This document shows positions 42,903 to 49,851 of a DNA stretch of 64,000 nucleotides, piece after piece. The DNA is from Clostridiales bacterium (GTDB lineage: Bacteria; Bacillota; Clostridia; Oscillospirales; Oscillospiraceae), in NCBI GenBank assembly GCA_004557735.1, contig SFFV01000003.1, positions 99,247 to 163,246 on the forward strand, in the 5' to 3' direction. Position numbers and translations under genes: made by a program. A model generated the notes under the pieces. It was not told the origin of the DNA. It saw only the letters and a list, made by a program, of their open reading frames with translations, and searched no databases. Numbering within the stretch: the first letter of the stretch is position 1; every line of letters starts with the position of its first letter.

Positions 42903-43112
42903 TCAGTTATAGAGAATGCGCAGCACGGCGGCGAGCACCGCCGCGCCGATGCCGGAGAGAATGCCGATGAGCCAGTTGAGCTTGGTATTGATCGTTGCCA
43001 TCGAAACATCCCCGGCGGCAAGACGCTTCACCGTGTCGTCCTGAAAGCGGGCGAACCGCTTTTGCAGCTCCGCAAGCTCATGGCAGGGCTGATTCTGGCA
43101 ATTGGGGTCCAC
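42903..43112 (-). CDS. XhlA-like small membrane protein (lysis)
   Basis: A 69-residue protein: N-terminal coiled coil (ELAELQKRFARFQDDTVKRLA), then one C-terminal membrane segment (LIGILSGIGAAVLAAVLRIL). This is the layout of haemolysin XhlA-type proteins that work with a holin and lysozyme. Starts at GTG 43112 with GGAG upstream. Confidence 0.7.
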   Translation of the reverse strand: MDPNCQNQPCHELAELQKRFARFQDDTVKRLAAGDVSMATINTKLNWLIGILSGIGAAVLAAVLRILYN

Positions 43113-43118
43113 AGAGCG

Positions 43119-43337
43119 TCACTCCTCTCCGAGCCGCGGGCGGATAATGCCGTTATATACGGCGCTGAACCCCGCAGCCGCCGCGCCGACGGCAAGCGAG
43201 AGCAGAATCTGCTTGCCCGTGCTCCAATCGGTCAGCGCCTGCTGCAGCACGGCGGCGTCCGCCAGCAGATACGCGAGAGCCGCCTGCCAGAACGTTTTTC
43301 CGGCGCGGATCAGAATGTCTTTCGTTTTTTCGTTCAT
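43119..43337 (-). CDS. Small holin-like membrane protein
   Basis: A 72-residue protein with two hydrophobic segments (TFWQAALAYLLADAAVL and ILLSLAVGAAAAGFSAVYNG) and charged ends. Together with the XhlA-like gene next to it and the GH25 lysozyme it forms a lysis set, though the members are not contiguous. GAAAGGAG precedes the ATG. Confidence 0.68.
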   Translation of the reverse strand: MNEKTKDILIRAGKTFWQAALAYLLADAAVLQQALTDWSTGKQILLSLAVGAAAAGFSAVYNGIIRPRLGEE

Positions 43338-43380
43338 GTTGTTCTCCTTTCAAAATGCTTCGCAGAAATTTGCGCCCCTC

Positions 43381-43430
43381 GGCTCCCCTGTGTAAGGGGA
43401 GCTGTCAGCGCGCAGCGCTGACTGAGGGGT
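43381..43430 (-). repeat. Dispersed palindromic repeat between capsid and holin genes
   Basis: Hairpin one GCTCCCCT...AGGGGAGC, hairpin two GTCAGCGC-GCA-GCGCTGAC (43404-43411 with 43415-43422), then TGAGGGGT. This is the canonical form of the repeat also seen in the portal gene. Intergenic here, 35 bases after the capsid stop in transcription order. Confidence 0.75.
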
Positions 43431-43464
43431 TGCCGTCCTCGGCAAGCGTGGAATCTTCCCGCTC

Positions 43465-44424
43465 TTAGCCCGGATCGCCGAAGATGATCTGGCGCGCGTC
43501 GCCCCAGCCGACGCCGAAGTCGGCATACGCGGTATAAAGGTCCTTCAGCGGGTTGTCCTGCGGCGACTGCATCACCGTCGGGCGCGTGTTGTAAACGATG
43601 TTCACAAGCTCCTTCATCAGGCGGCGGTCGCACACCGCCCACTGCTTGCTCGTGAAGCCGTCCGCACCGCCGCCCATGACGATGTAGCGCATGCCGTACA
43701 CGGGGTTGGCGGCGTTGTAGGCGCTCTCAGGGTCGGCTGCGGGCGTCAGGCGGGCGTTCTCGCCAAACATTTTCTTCGCTTTTTCCTCCAGCTCGGGTGC
43801 GATCAGGACGGTGTCAAAATCGCACAGGAACGGCATGCCGTCGGGCGTAAGGAAGCGGTTGGCGCGCGCCTGTGCCGCCGTGATGGCGGAAACGGAAAAG
43901 GCGTCCGTGGAGATGTTGGAGTACGTGCCGGCGTCGGTGTCGGCAACGAACGTTCTCCCCGAGGAGCCGCGAGAGGCAACCGGGTGCGCGGCGTTGGCCC
44001 AGCTCACGCCGTCGCCGCCGTTGTGCTTGCCGTCGGTGTTCCAGGCGTTGGCAAACATACGCAGAACGTGCAGATACACCGTGAGCGCCATGCTGTCGCC
44101 GAGCTTCGTGCCGACCTTTTTCGTCTCGCCCATCTTGTCCACCTTGGCCTCCTTGTAGCCGACGGGGATGGAAAGCGTGTACTCGACCGGCGTGATCACG
44201 GTCTTGAAGCCGCGCTTGAGGCTGCCCTCGTTGAGATTCTCTCCGTCGTAGCGGGGCGCTTCGCCGTAGCCGCCGGAGCCGGTCAGCTCGTAGTCGATGC
44301 TCTTGGCGTTCACCTCGCCGACGACGGGCGAGAGCTTGTTCAGGCGGTCGGCGTAAGCAAAGTCGAACGCCTTGCCGACGAACGCGTAGTTATCGCTCGT
44401 CCAGTTTTTAAAGTTGCTGCTCAT
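43465..44424 (-). CDS. Phage major capsid protein
   Basis: A 319-residue protein, acidic and without membrane segments, in the position of the coat gene after scaffold and decoration genes. Features such as FDTVLIAPELEEKAKKMFG, NPVYGMRYIVMGGGADG, and a domain with TPVEYTLSIPVGYKEAKVDK are typical of HK97-fold coat proteins of Mu gpT-like groups. GAAAAGGAG precedes the ATG. Confidence 0.85.
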   Translation of the reverse strand: MSSNFKNWTSDNYAFVGKAFDFAYADRLNKLSPVVGEVNAKSIDYELTGSGGYGEAPRYDGENLNEGSLKRGFKTVITPVEYTLSIPVGYKEAKVDKMGETKKVGTKLGDSMALTVYLHVLRMFANAWNTDGKHNGGDGVSWANAAHPVASRGSSGRTFVADTDAGTYSNISTDAFSVSAITAAQARANRFLTPDGMPFLCDFDTVLIAPELEEKAKKMFGENARLTPAADPESAYNAANPVYGMRYIVMGGGADGFTSKQWAVCDRRLMKELVNIVYNTRPTVMQSPQDNPLKDLYTAYADFGVGWGDARQIIFGDPG

Positions 44425-44454
44425 AATTCATTTTCTCCTTTTCGAATTTGGGTT

Positions 44455-45123
44455 TCAGGATCTCGCGGCGAGCGTGTGCACCGCAGCAATGCAGCGGATC
44501 GTGTGGCGCTCGTAGTCGTGGCCGATGCAGCGCACCGCCGTAGCGCCGGTCGCGCTCACAACGAGCGCGGTTGCCTTGGCGTTCAGCGCGCATACGGCGC
44601 TGCCGAGCGCGGGGTAGAGCTCATACTCGTCCCCGGCGGCGGCCGTGCCGCCTGTCTCGAGCGTGAGCACCGTGCCGCTCTTCGCGTAGTCCGTCACGGC
44701 GCGGCGTGTGCCGGGTCTGTCGGTGTTAGCGCTGCCCGCGGCCTTGCTTCGGAGCACGAGCACCGCGGCGCTGTAGGCGCCGTCCGCCGCGTTCGCGTCC
44801 ACGTCGCCGGCTGCCGGAACCAGCGTTGTGGCGCTGCCGCTCTCGGCCCTGACCGTCGGTACGGGGCATTCAAAGATCAGTCCCGGGTTGTCGCAGACGA
44901 GGATCTCGTCTCCGTTTGCGCGCGGGTTGAGCATATCCGCCGTACCGGGGTGATCCTCCCCGGCGAGGCCGAGGATCGCGCCGGTCTGCGCGGCGATCGC
45001 CGGAACTACCTTTCCGGCGGAAAGCTGCACCACCTGTCCGGCGGCGATCGCGGTGGCTCCCGCCACCGGGTAGCTGCGGGCGCAGATACACTCCTCGCCG
45101 CCCGCATTCTGGATGGGTCTCAT
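44455..45123 (-). CDS. Probable capsid decoration or head protein
   Basis: A 222-residue beta-rich protein (RSYPVAGATAIAAGQVVQLS, GAILGLAGEDHPGTADMLN) that looks like capsid-stabilising proteins of the DUF2190-like kind encoded next to coat genes. GAAAGGAG precedes ATG 45123. The upstream extension of the frame overlaps the scaffold gene and is rejected. Confidence 0.65.
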   Translation of the reverse strand: MRPIQNAGGEECICARSYPVAGATAIAAGQVVQLSAGKVVPAIAAQTGAILGLAGEDHPGTADMLNPRANGDEILVCDNPGLIFECPVPTVRAESGSATTLVPAAGDVDANAADGAYSAAVLVLRSKAAGSANTDRPGTRRAVTDYAKSGTVLTLETGGTAAAGDEYELYPALGSAVCALNAKATALVVSATGATAVRCIGHDYERHTIRCIAAVHTLAARS

Positions 45124-45137
45124 GGTTTTTTCTCCTT

Positions 45138-45704
45138 TCACATTCCCTTGTTTCGGCTCAGATACTCGCGAGCCGACATTTTCATCTGCGGAAACGCGCG
45201 GTTCCACGCGTCCAGCTCCGACTGCTGCCGGGCGTTGAGCGCCTCATAGGAACCGCTGCCGCCGCTGCCGGTGGACCGTGCCGCCCGGCTTGCCCCCCTT
45301 GCCTGCGCGGCCCGCAGCGCGCCGCCGGCAACCTCCAGATAATCTGCATACAGCTCGCTGAGCGGTTCTCTGCCGTAGCGGCTGCCGCAGAAGCGGCGGA
45401 AGCTCTCCGAGGCATCCAGCCCCGCGAGATCCGCCTCCGGGAACCGGCGGGCAAACTCGCGCGCGTCGTCGGCGATAAAGCGCATCTGCTCCTCCTCGCG
45501 TGAGCGCCGCTCGCTCTCGCGCCTTGTCAGCTCGCGCATCGCCCGTTCATACCCGGCGCGCTCGCCCCCCAGTCTCGCCGCCTGGAAACGGCGATTGTCC
45601 TCGTGACTCTGCGGCGCGGAAGCGCTCTCGCGCTGCTCCGCCGAGCCGTCCTCCTCGGGAGTTACGACCTCCCCGACCTCTTCCGGTCTTTCGTTTTCGT
45701 CCAT
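45138..45704 (-). CDS. Phage scaffolding protein
   Basis: A 188-residue, highly charged, helical protein without a compact core: acidic disordered N-terminus (about residues 1-35), coiled coil with many Glu and Arg (REEEQMRFIADDAREFARRFPEADL), then a basic C-terminal helix. Scaffold proteins upstream of coat genes have this composition. GGAAAGGAGTCCGAG precedes the ATG, 59 bases after the duplicated promoter. Confidence 0.75.
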   Translation of the reverse strand: MDENERPEEVGEVVTPEEDGSAEQRESASAPQSHEDNRRFQAARLGGERAGYERAMRELTRRESERRSREEEQMRFIADDAREFARRFPEADLAGLDASESFRRFCGSRYGREPLSELYADYLEVAGGALRAAQARGASRAARSTGSGGSGSYEALNARQQSELDAWNRAFPQMKMSAREYLSRNKGM

Positions 45705-45762
45705 CTCGGACTCCTTTCCGCCGGTGTTCGCCCCGGCCTGCGTATTCCCTTACGGTGCCTAT

Positions 45763-45823
45763 ATCGTAGCATGAAAACACGTTTTGTGATCGTCCACTTT
45801 TTCGTTGTTTTTCACGAATCGTG
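45763..45823 (-). promoter_or_regulatory. Duplicated promoter, copy A (capsid operon)
   Basis: Extended -10 TGC-TACGAT (45763-45771 region), no canonical -35, and two dyads CACAAAACGTG (45778-45788) and CACGATTCGTG (45813-45823), 35 bases apart. The block is homologous to 49633-49693 in front of the toxin gene. Likely target of a phage late activator or repressor. Confidence 0.72.
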
Positions 45824-45918
45824 TATCCATTGAATGTGTGTGGTCTTTCGCTAACGCAAATTGATCTTTTGCCAATTCCCGCGCCCGAGCCGCACACGCT
45901 CCGTGATAATGACGAACG

Positions 45919-45950
45919 CAAAAACGCCGCCGGGGTCTCCCCCGGCGGCG
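45919..45950 (-). terminator. Terminator after the second immunity-like gene
   Basis: 11-bp perfect stem (45925-45935 with 45940-45950), then on the minus strand a run of T. Nearly identical to the terminator at 46691-46722. Confidence 0.9.
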
Positions 45951-45968
45951 CAGCGCGGTGATTTGGTT

Positions 45969-46481
45969 TTACAGATTGTTTGCCCGTATTTCATCGAACC
46001 ACATGCGGCAGCGGATATTATCGTCGTACTCGCTCAAAGATTTCAACCGCTCATAGCCGTATTGTGCTCTCACTTGGCGGGTCTTCGCGTCGTAAATGAG
46101 CTTAATTACTGTTGGCACATCTCTTTTGTACTCAAGACACAGCTTACGGACGGCATAGGAATAACAAAGAATCGTCAAACTTATGTCCCTTTTTTCTTCT
46201 TTGGTCAGCGAAGATGACTCTTTTCCCTCGCGTATGGCTCTATTCCATTCGTTGTTTGTATAAAATTTCCCGTCGATGCGGAACGCGGGCCTTGCCATAA
46301 GCATGCCCTCTTCAAGATCGGAATAAATGTAAATTTTTTCTGCACGGTTTTCCGCATAAGCAATGCTCTGCCGGATCATTTCGCTTTGATACGCGGAAAA
46401 CAGATCCTCAAACGGCCGCCCTTCCGCCGCGGCTTTTTTATTGCGTGCCTTCAGAATTTTTTCCAGCTCACCATATTTCAT
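45969..46481 (-). CDS. Candidate immunity protein, YezG/DUF600-like pattern
   Basis: A 170-residue cytoplasmic protein, AT-richer than the phage genes. The layout (N-terminal helix, then IYIYSDLEEG ... FRIDGKFYTNNEW, then a helix with LCLEYKR, and a late YGYERLKSLSEYDDNIRCRMW) resembles YezG-type (DUF600) immunity proteins of polymorphic toxins. It follows the toxin and a first immunity candidate, with its own extended -10 promoter and terminator. The family call is weak; the position is the stronger argument. Confidence 0.5.
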   Translation of the reverse strand: MKYGELEKILKARNKKAAAEGRPFEDLFSAYQSEMIRQSIAYAENRAEKIYIYSDLEEGMLMARPAFRIDGKFYTNNEWNRAIREGKESSSLTKEEKRDISLTILCYSYAVRKLCLEYKRDVPTVIKLIYDAKTRQVRAQYGYERLKSLSEYDDNIRCRMWFDEIRANNL

Positions 46482-46599
46482 ACCCCAGCCCTCCTAAGAA
46501 GTCCTTTGTAATATGCTTGCTGTATTCCACTCCACCGATCGTATACTCTATGGAAAAAGCGCTTGGACGCAAATCACTTCCGCTGTACTAAACGTCTCC

Positions 46600-46605
46600 A
46601 GTATA
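46600..46605 (-). promoter_or_regulatory. Extended -10 promoter of the second immunity-like gene
   Basis: Minus-strand TGG-TATACT, about 120 bases upstream of ATG 46481. The -35 region is poor. It would allow expression independent of the toxin promoter. Confidence 0.5.
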
Positions 46606-46690
46606 CCAGTTTTCGTCCGGATTTCCAGTGATTTCCGACTTCTCCGACATATCCGCAAGCCGTTTTTTTAGTTTTCCCCCCATCTTCACG

Positions 46691-46722
46691 CAAAACGCCG
46701 CCGGGGTGTCCCTCCGGCGGCG
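46691..46722 (-). terminator. Terminator after the first immunity-like gene
   Basis: 9-bp perfect outer stem (46696-46704 with 46714-46722), minus-strand tail GTTTTGC. Closely related in sequence to the terminator at 45919-45950. Confidence 0.85.
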
Positions 46723-46728
46723 CATGCA

Positions 46729-47238
46729 TTATTCAATTAATCCGTCTCTTCGTGCCTTTTCAAACGCTTCGTGTACTTCGGCGAAAAAGACCTTTATTTT
46801 TCGTGACATCTCCTCCGGCTTGTCCAGCAGGAAATACGCATCAATTCCGTTGTGCCTCAGGTTGTGTAAATTCACATTTTCCTTTGCGCCGGAATGAAAA
46901 ACCAGTTGATTTGCGATTCTTACTGACATCTGTACCGAATAATGAAGTTTCTGATAGGCGATAGCCGTAATCGTTCCGTTGAACCAGCCCAGGCTTGCAA
47001 AATCGTTCTCATATGCAAGTGCGCATAGCTCCCCGAAAATCAGTCCGGCCATGGTTGCGCGGTCTATATCGTCGTATTCCTCTACCGGTTTTCCGTATGC
47101 CGCGATCGTTTGATCCGCTATTGCAAAAGCCTTCGGCGAGAGCTCGTTCATTTTCGCCTCCACTTCCGGTGATAGTTTCGACGCAGCTTCTTTCTGCTGA
47201 CCATACACCATATTTTTCTTCTTATCAATTTCCATCAT
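46729..47238 (-). CDS. Candidate cognate immunity protein
   Basis: A 169-residue, mostly helical cytoplasmic protein with no signal peptide and no family I recognise (ASKLSPEVEAKMNELSPKAF, GLIFGELCALAYENDFASLG). It starts 13 bases after the toxin stop with GGAGGAG in front and is AT-rich like the toxin's C-terminal coding part. Immediate position downstream of a polymorphic toxin is how cognate immunity genes are arranged, and that is the basis for the call. Confidence 0.6.
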   Translation of the reverse strand: MMEIDKKKNMVYGQQKEAASKLSPEVEAKMNELSPKAFAIADQTIAAYGKPVEEYDDIDRATMAGLIFGELCALAYENDFASLGWFNGTITAIAYQKLHYSVQMSVRIANQLVFHSGAKENVNLHNLRHNGIDAYFLLDKPEEMSRKIKVFFAEVHEAFEKARRDGLIE

Positions 47239-47251
47239 TGAACTCCTCCAA

Positions 47252-49579
47252 TCAATTCAGATGCATTGACCCGGGTATCCTCGGAATCAGTTCATCCATG
47301 GAGAAACCATAATCGAACTGTTCCTGAACGGCGGCATTTATGAAGGCTTCCACAAGATTGTTTCCAAACCCCGCATTTCCTATTGACTTTGCATTTTCAA
47401 TGTTATACTCACCAATCGTAGGAAGTTCTCCTTCGTATTTGCCGCCCGCTCTGTAGTTATCGAAAAAACCTTCCGTCCATGTGTGCAGCAGATTATGTTC
47501 ACTGCCCTTTTCGGTGATTGCATTTCCTCTAACCATCATGCATACACCATCCCGATAGGGTATCGTTTCTCCGAAAACTCCCTGCTGGTTCAAATGATGC
47601 AGCTGCACGCCGGTGATACCTTCCAGCTTTCGGAACTTGTCCAAATCGCCGTAGCTTCCATAGAGGACATATTTTCCTGTTGATGAATCAATTATATCAT
47701 CCGACATCAAAGCTGTCATCACTTTTTGATCGAACGCCGGATCAATTCCAAGTCGGCGTGCGTTTCCGCCTCCGGCCCCGGCATTCTGTGCCGCACGTAG
47801 TACAACGTCGTTATACCAGTCGTTTGTGGGCATCTCCGGTGCTCTGGCTCCGCCGTCACCATTCAGCCCCTGAATAACACGCTGATACTCGTCCGACCCG
47901 AGCTTTTCCTCGACTTTCTCCTGTGCCTGATCGAGTAAAACTGCGTAAATTGGGTCTGTAGGCTTTCTCGATTTTTCAGCAAGTACTCCTCCGCTTTGGT
48001 AGAGCAGGCTTTCTCCAAAGCCGATAAGATAGTCTTCGGTAAGCTGCGCTACATCCACATCGGAGAAATATTCCTGTGCGCTGCTGTATTGTTTTCCCTT
48101 ATAGATCGTTGTAAAAAGCGGGTCTAAAACATCGTCAATAACGTTTTCCAGCCCTTCGTTATTTGCATTCAACAGGAAACGCAAAACTATCTTTCCGGCA
48201 GGGCTTTTTGCAAGCTTATCCACCACCTGATTCGTTAATTTGTCGGAAAATCCCTTGCCGAAAAGCTTGTTCATTCCGTCGCTGAGGCGTTCTGTGACGA
48301 CAGCTTTCATTCCTATGCCGCTTGCATACAGCTCTGCCTCATGCCGCGTTGCCCCCTCGCTCAGGGAACGGTCAAAGGCTGCGCCGGATGACTGCCCGTA
48401 CAGCATTGCATTGGAAAGGAATGGTCCGAAGATTGGAATATATTTTGCCGCCATAGCCGGAACTCTGCTGCCCAGGCGCTCCGCAAAATTTCCCGCAAGA
48501 CGCAAACCGTCCGAGACATCTCCATACTTTCTCTGTGTTACGGCGTTATACTCATCCGCCCAGTACGCAGCGCGGTACAGCGGCTCATCAGCGTATTTCG
48601 CCTCTGCTTCCCGCTGCGCCTGAAGAAGGTACTCCGAACTCGCGTCCAGGCTACCCATATATTCAAGCGCAGTACGCTGATTTTCTGTCAATCCGGCGTA
48701 ACGCTCTTCTCTTGCGGCTCTGGAAGCCGCTCCACCGTTGTATACATCCTCCCAATATGCCTGTTCTGCTGCTTGGTATGGCATTGCAAGCTGTGAGCGA
48801 TAACTAATATCATTTGCCAGCGCTTGCGTTGCTCCTTTCGCGCCCCCGACAGCTCTCCGCCACAAATAGTCCGCGCCTGTACCTTTCGCTTCCAATGCGG
48901 CACGATAGTCGGCTGCATTGTCTACGTTATAACGCCCCCACTCCGCTTGAACCATGTCGTTGACCTTGCCGGTGTAGCCGCCGCGCAGGCCGAGGATTTC
49001 CGCCTCGTCCTCCGCGCTGCCGTACAGCTCGCGATACTGCCGTGCCCGCTCCTCCTGCGCTTTTCGCTTTGCTTCCAACTCGGCGAAGAACTTTTCCTGA
49101 TACTCCGTGGTGCTGCTCACGCCGTTCTGCCGCAGAAAATCATCGGCGACATCCTGCGCCTCGCCGGTATACGAGTTCACTCCCATGATCTCGTTCATGT
49201 CGGCGATATCGGCAGCGCTGGCATACGAAGAACGGTAGGGCGGTTTCTCCGTTGTCTTGGTCGCTCCGGTCGGCTTGGTCGCCGTGGTTGGTTTTGTCGT
49301 TCCGGCCGTGCCGGTCGTCTGGTTTCCTTTGCCGGAATTCTGCTGTGCCCCGTTGCTTGTCGGACGCCCCCTTGTCGGGGACGTATAGTTCTGCCGGGCA
49401 TTTTCTCCTCTGTGCGAAACGCTGCTGCCCGCCCGTGCCGTCGTCTGGCTTGTCTGTCCCTGCGGGACGGCCACTGTCGGGTTTGACGGGGCTCGTCCCT
49501 GCGAGGATTTTGTCGGCGGTATCGGATTCGTCTTGGTGTTGGACGGATAGTCCCACACCGGATAGGATCGTTTACTCAT
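47252..49579 (-). CDS. Phage-associated polymorphic toxin with C-terminal HNH/EndoVII-like domain
   Basis: A 775-residue protein. Residues 1-110 are a disordered Thr/Pro/Gly/Ser-rich stretch (SKRSYPVWDYPSN start); 110-580 are helical and include hydrophobic segments (AAKYIPIFGPFLSNAMLYG) and an acidic coiled part; the last about 125 residues hold VQLHHLNQQGVF, then MVRGNAITEKGSEHNLLHTW and FFDNYR, ending DELIPRIPGSM. The paired His and the downstream H-x5-H pattern resemble LHH-type HNH/EndoVII nuclease domains of Rhs and contact-dependent toxins. The N-terminal part has no MuF domain I can recognise. GAGG precedes ATG 49579. Confidence 0.65.
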   Translation of the reverse strand: MSKRSYPVWDYPSNTKTNPIPPTKSSQGRAPSNPTVAVPQGQTSQTTARAGSSVSHRGENARQNYTSPTRGRPTSNGAQQNSGKGNQTTGTAGTTKPTTATKPTGATKTTEKPPYRSSYASAADIADMNEIMGVNSYTGEAQDVADDFLRQNGVSSTTEYQEKFFAELEAKRKAQEERARQYRELYGSAEDEAEILGLRGGYTGKVNDMVQAEWGRYNVDNAADYRAALEAKGTGADYLWRRAVGGAKGATQALANDISYRSQLAMPYQAAEQAYWEDVYNGGAASRAAREERYAGLTENQRTALEYMGSLDASSEYLLQAQREAEAKYADEPLYRAAYWADEYNAVTQRKYGDVSDGLRLAGNFAERLGSRVPAMAAKYIPIFGPFLSNAMLYGQSSGAAFDRSLSEGATRHEAELYASGIGMKAVVTERLSDGMNKLFGKGFSDKLTNQVVDKLAKSPAGKIVLRFLLNANNEGLENVIDDVLDPLFTTIYKGKQYSSAQEYFSDVDVAQLTEDYLIGFGESLLYQSGGVLAEKSRKPTDPIYAVLLDQAQEKVEEKLGSDEYQRVIQGLNGDGGARAPEMPTNDWYNDVVLRAAQNAGAGGGNARRLGIDPAFDQKVMTALMSDDIIDSSTGKYVLYGSYGDLDKFRKLEGITGVQLHHLNQQGVFGETIPYRDGVCMMVRGNAITEKGSEHNLLHTWTEGFFDNYRAGGKYEGELPTIGEYNIENAKSIGNAGFGNNLVEAFINAAVQEQFDYGFSMDELIPRIPGSMHLN

Positions 49580-49632
49580 ATCCGCTCCTCTGCTTACATA
49601 GATTTGAATCACGCTTTGTGTTTCATATCTAT

Positions 49633-49693
49633 ATGTTAGCAGAAAAACACATTTTGTGAGCACCTACTTTCCCGTCGGATTTCACGAATCGTA
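49633..49693 (-). promoter_or_regulatory. Duplicated promoter, copy B (toxin operon)
   Basis: Extended -10 TGC-TAACAT (49633-49641 region), dyads CACAAAATGTG (49648-49658) and TACGATTCGTG (49683-49693), again 35 bases apart, as in copy A. The toxin ATG lies 54 bases downstream. Confidence 0.7.
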
Positions 49694-49790
49694 TATCCAT
49701 TGATAATACATGGTTTTTCGACTGCAAAATTTTCTGGCCGACAATTTGAGCCCCAATTATGCGCACATTTCGTGATATTGATGGGCATAG

Positions 49791-49822
49791 AAAAGCTGCC
49801 GGGACCGTAACGGTCCCGGCAG
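49791..49822 (-). terminator. Terminator of the nicotinate operon
   Basis: 12-bp perfect stem (49796-49807 with 49811-49822), loop TAA, minus-strand tail TTTTC. It lies 30 bases after the hmd stop. Confidence 0.88.
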
Positions 49823-49851
49823 TTTTGCGGATATGAAATTATCGGGGAGAA

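Noticed and set aside
39496..42912. Very long plus-strand open frame (over 1,100 codons) opposite the phage genes
   Set aside because: It is antisense to four well-supported genes with proper ribosome sites. High GC content removes stop codons from the antisense frame; no motif or ribosome site supports it.
35180..49800. Direct repeats at the edges of the phage cassette as attachment sites
   Set aside because: I compared the sequences around both edges and saw no shared stretch long enough to be convincing; there is also no tRNA gene at either end.
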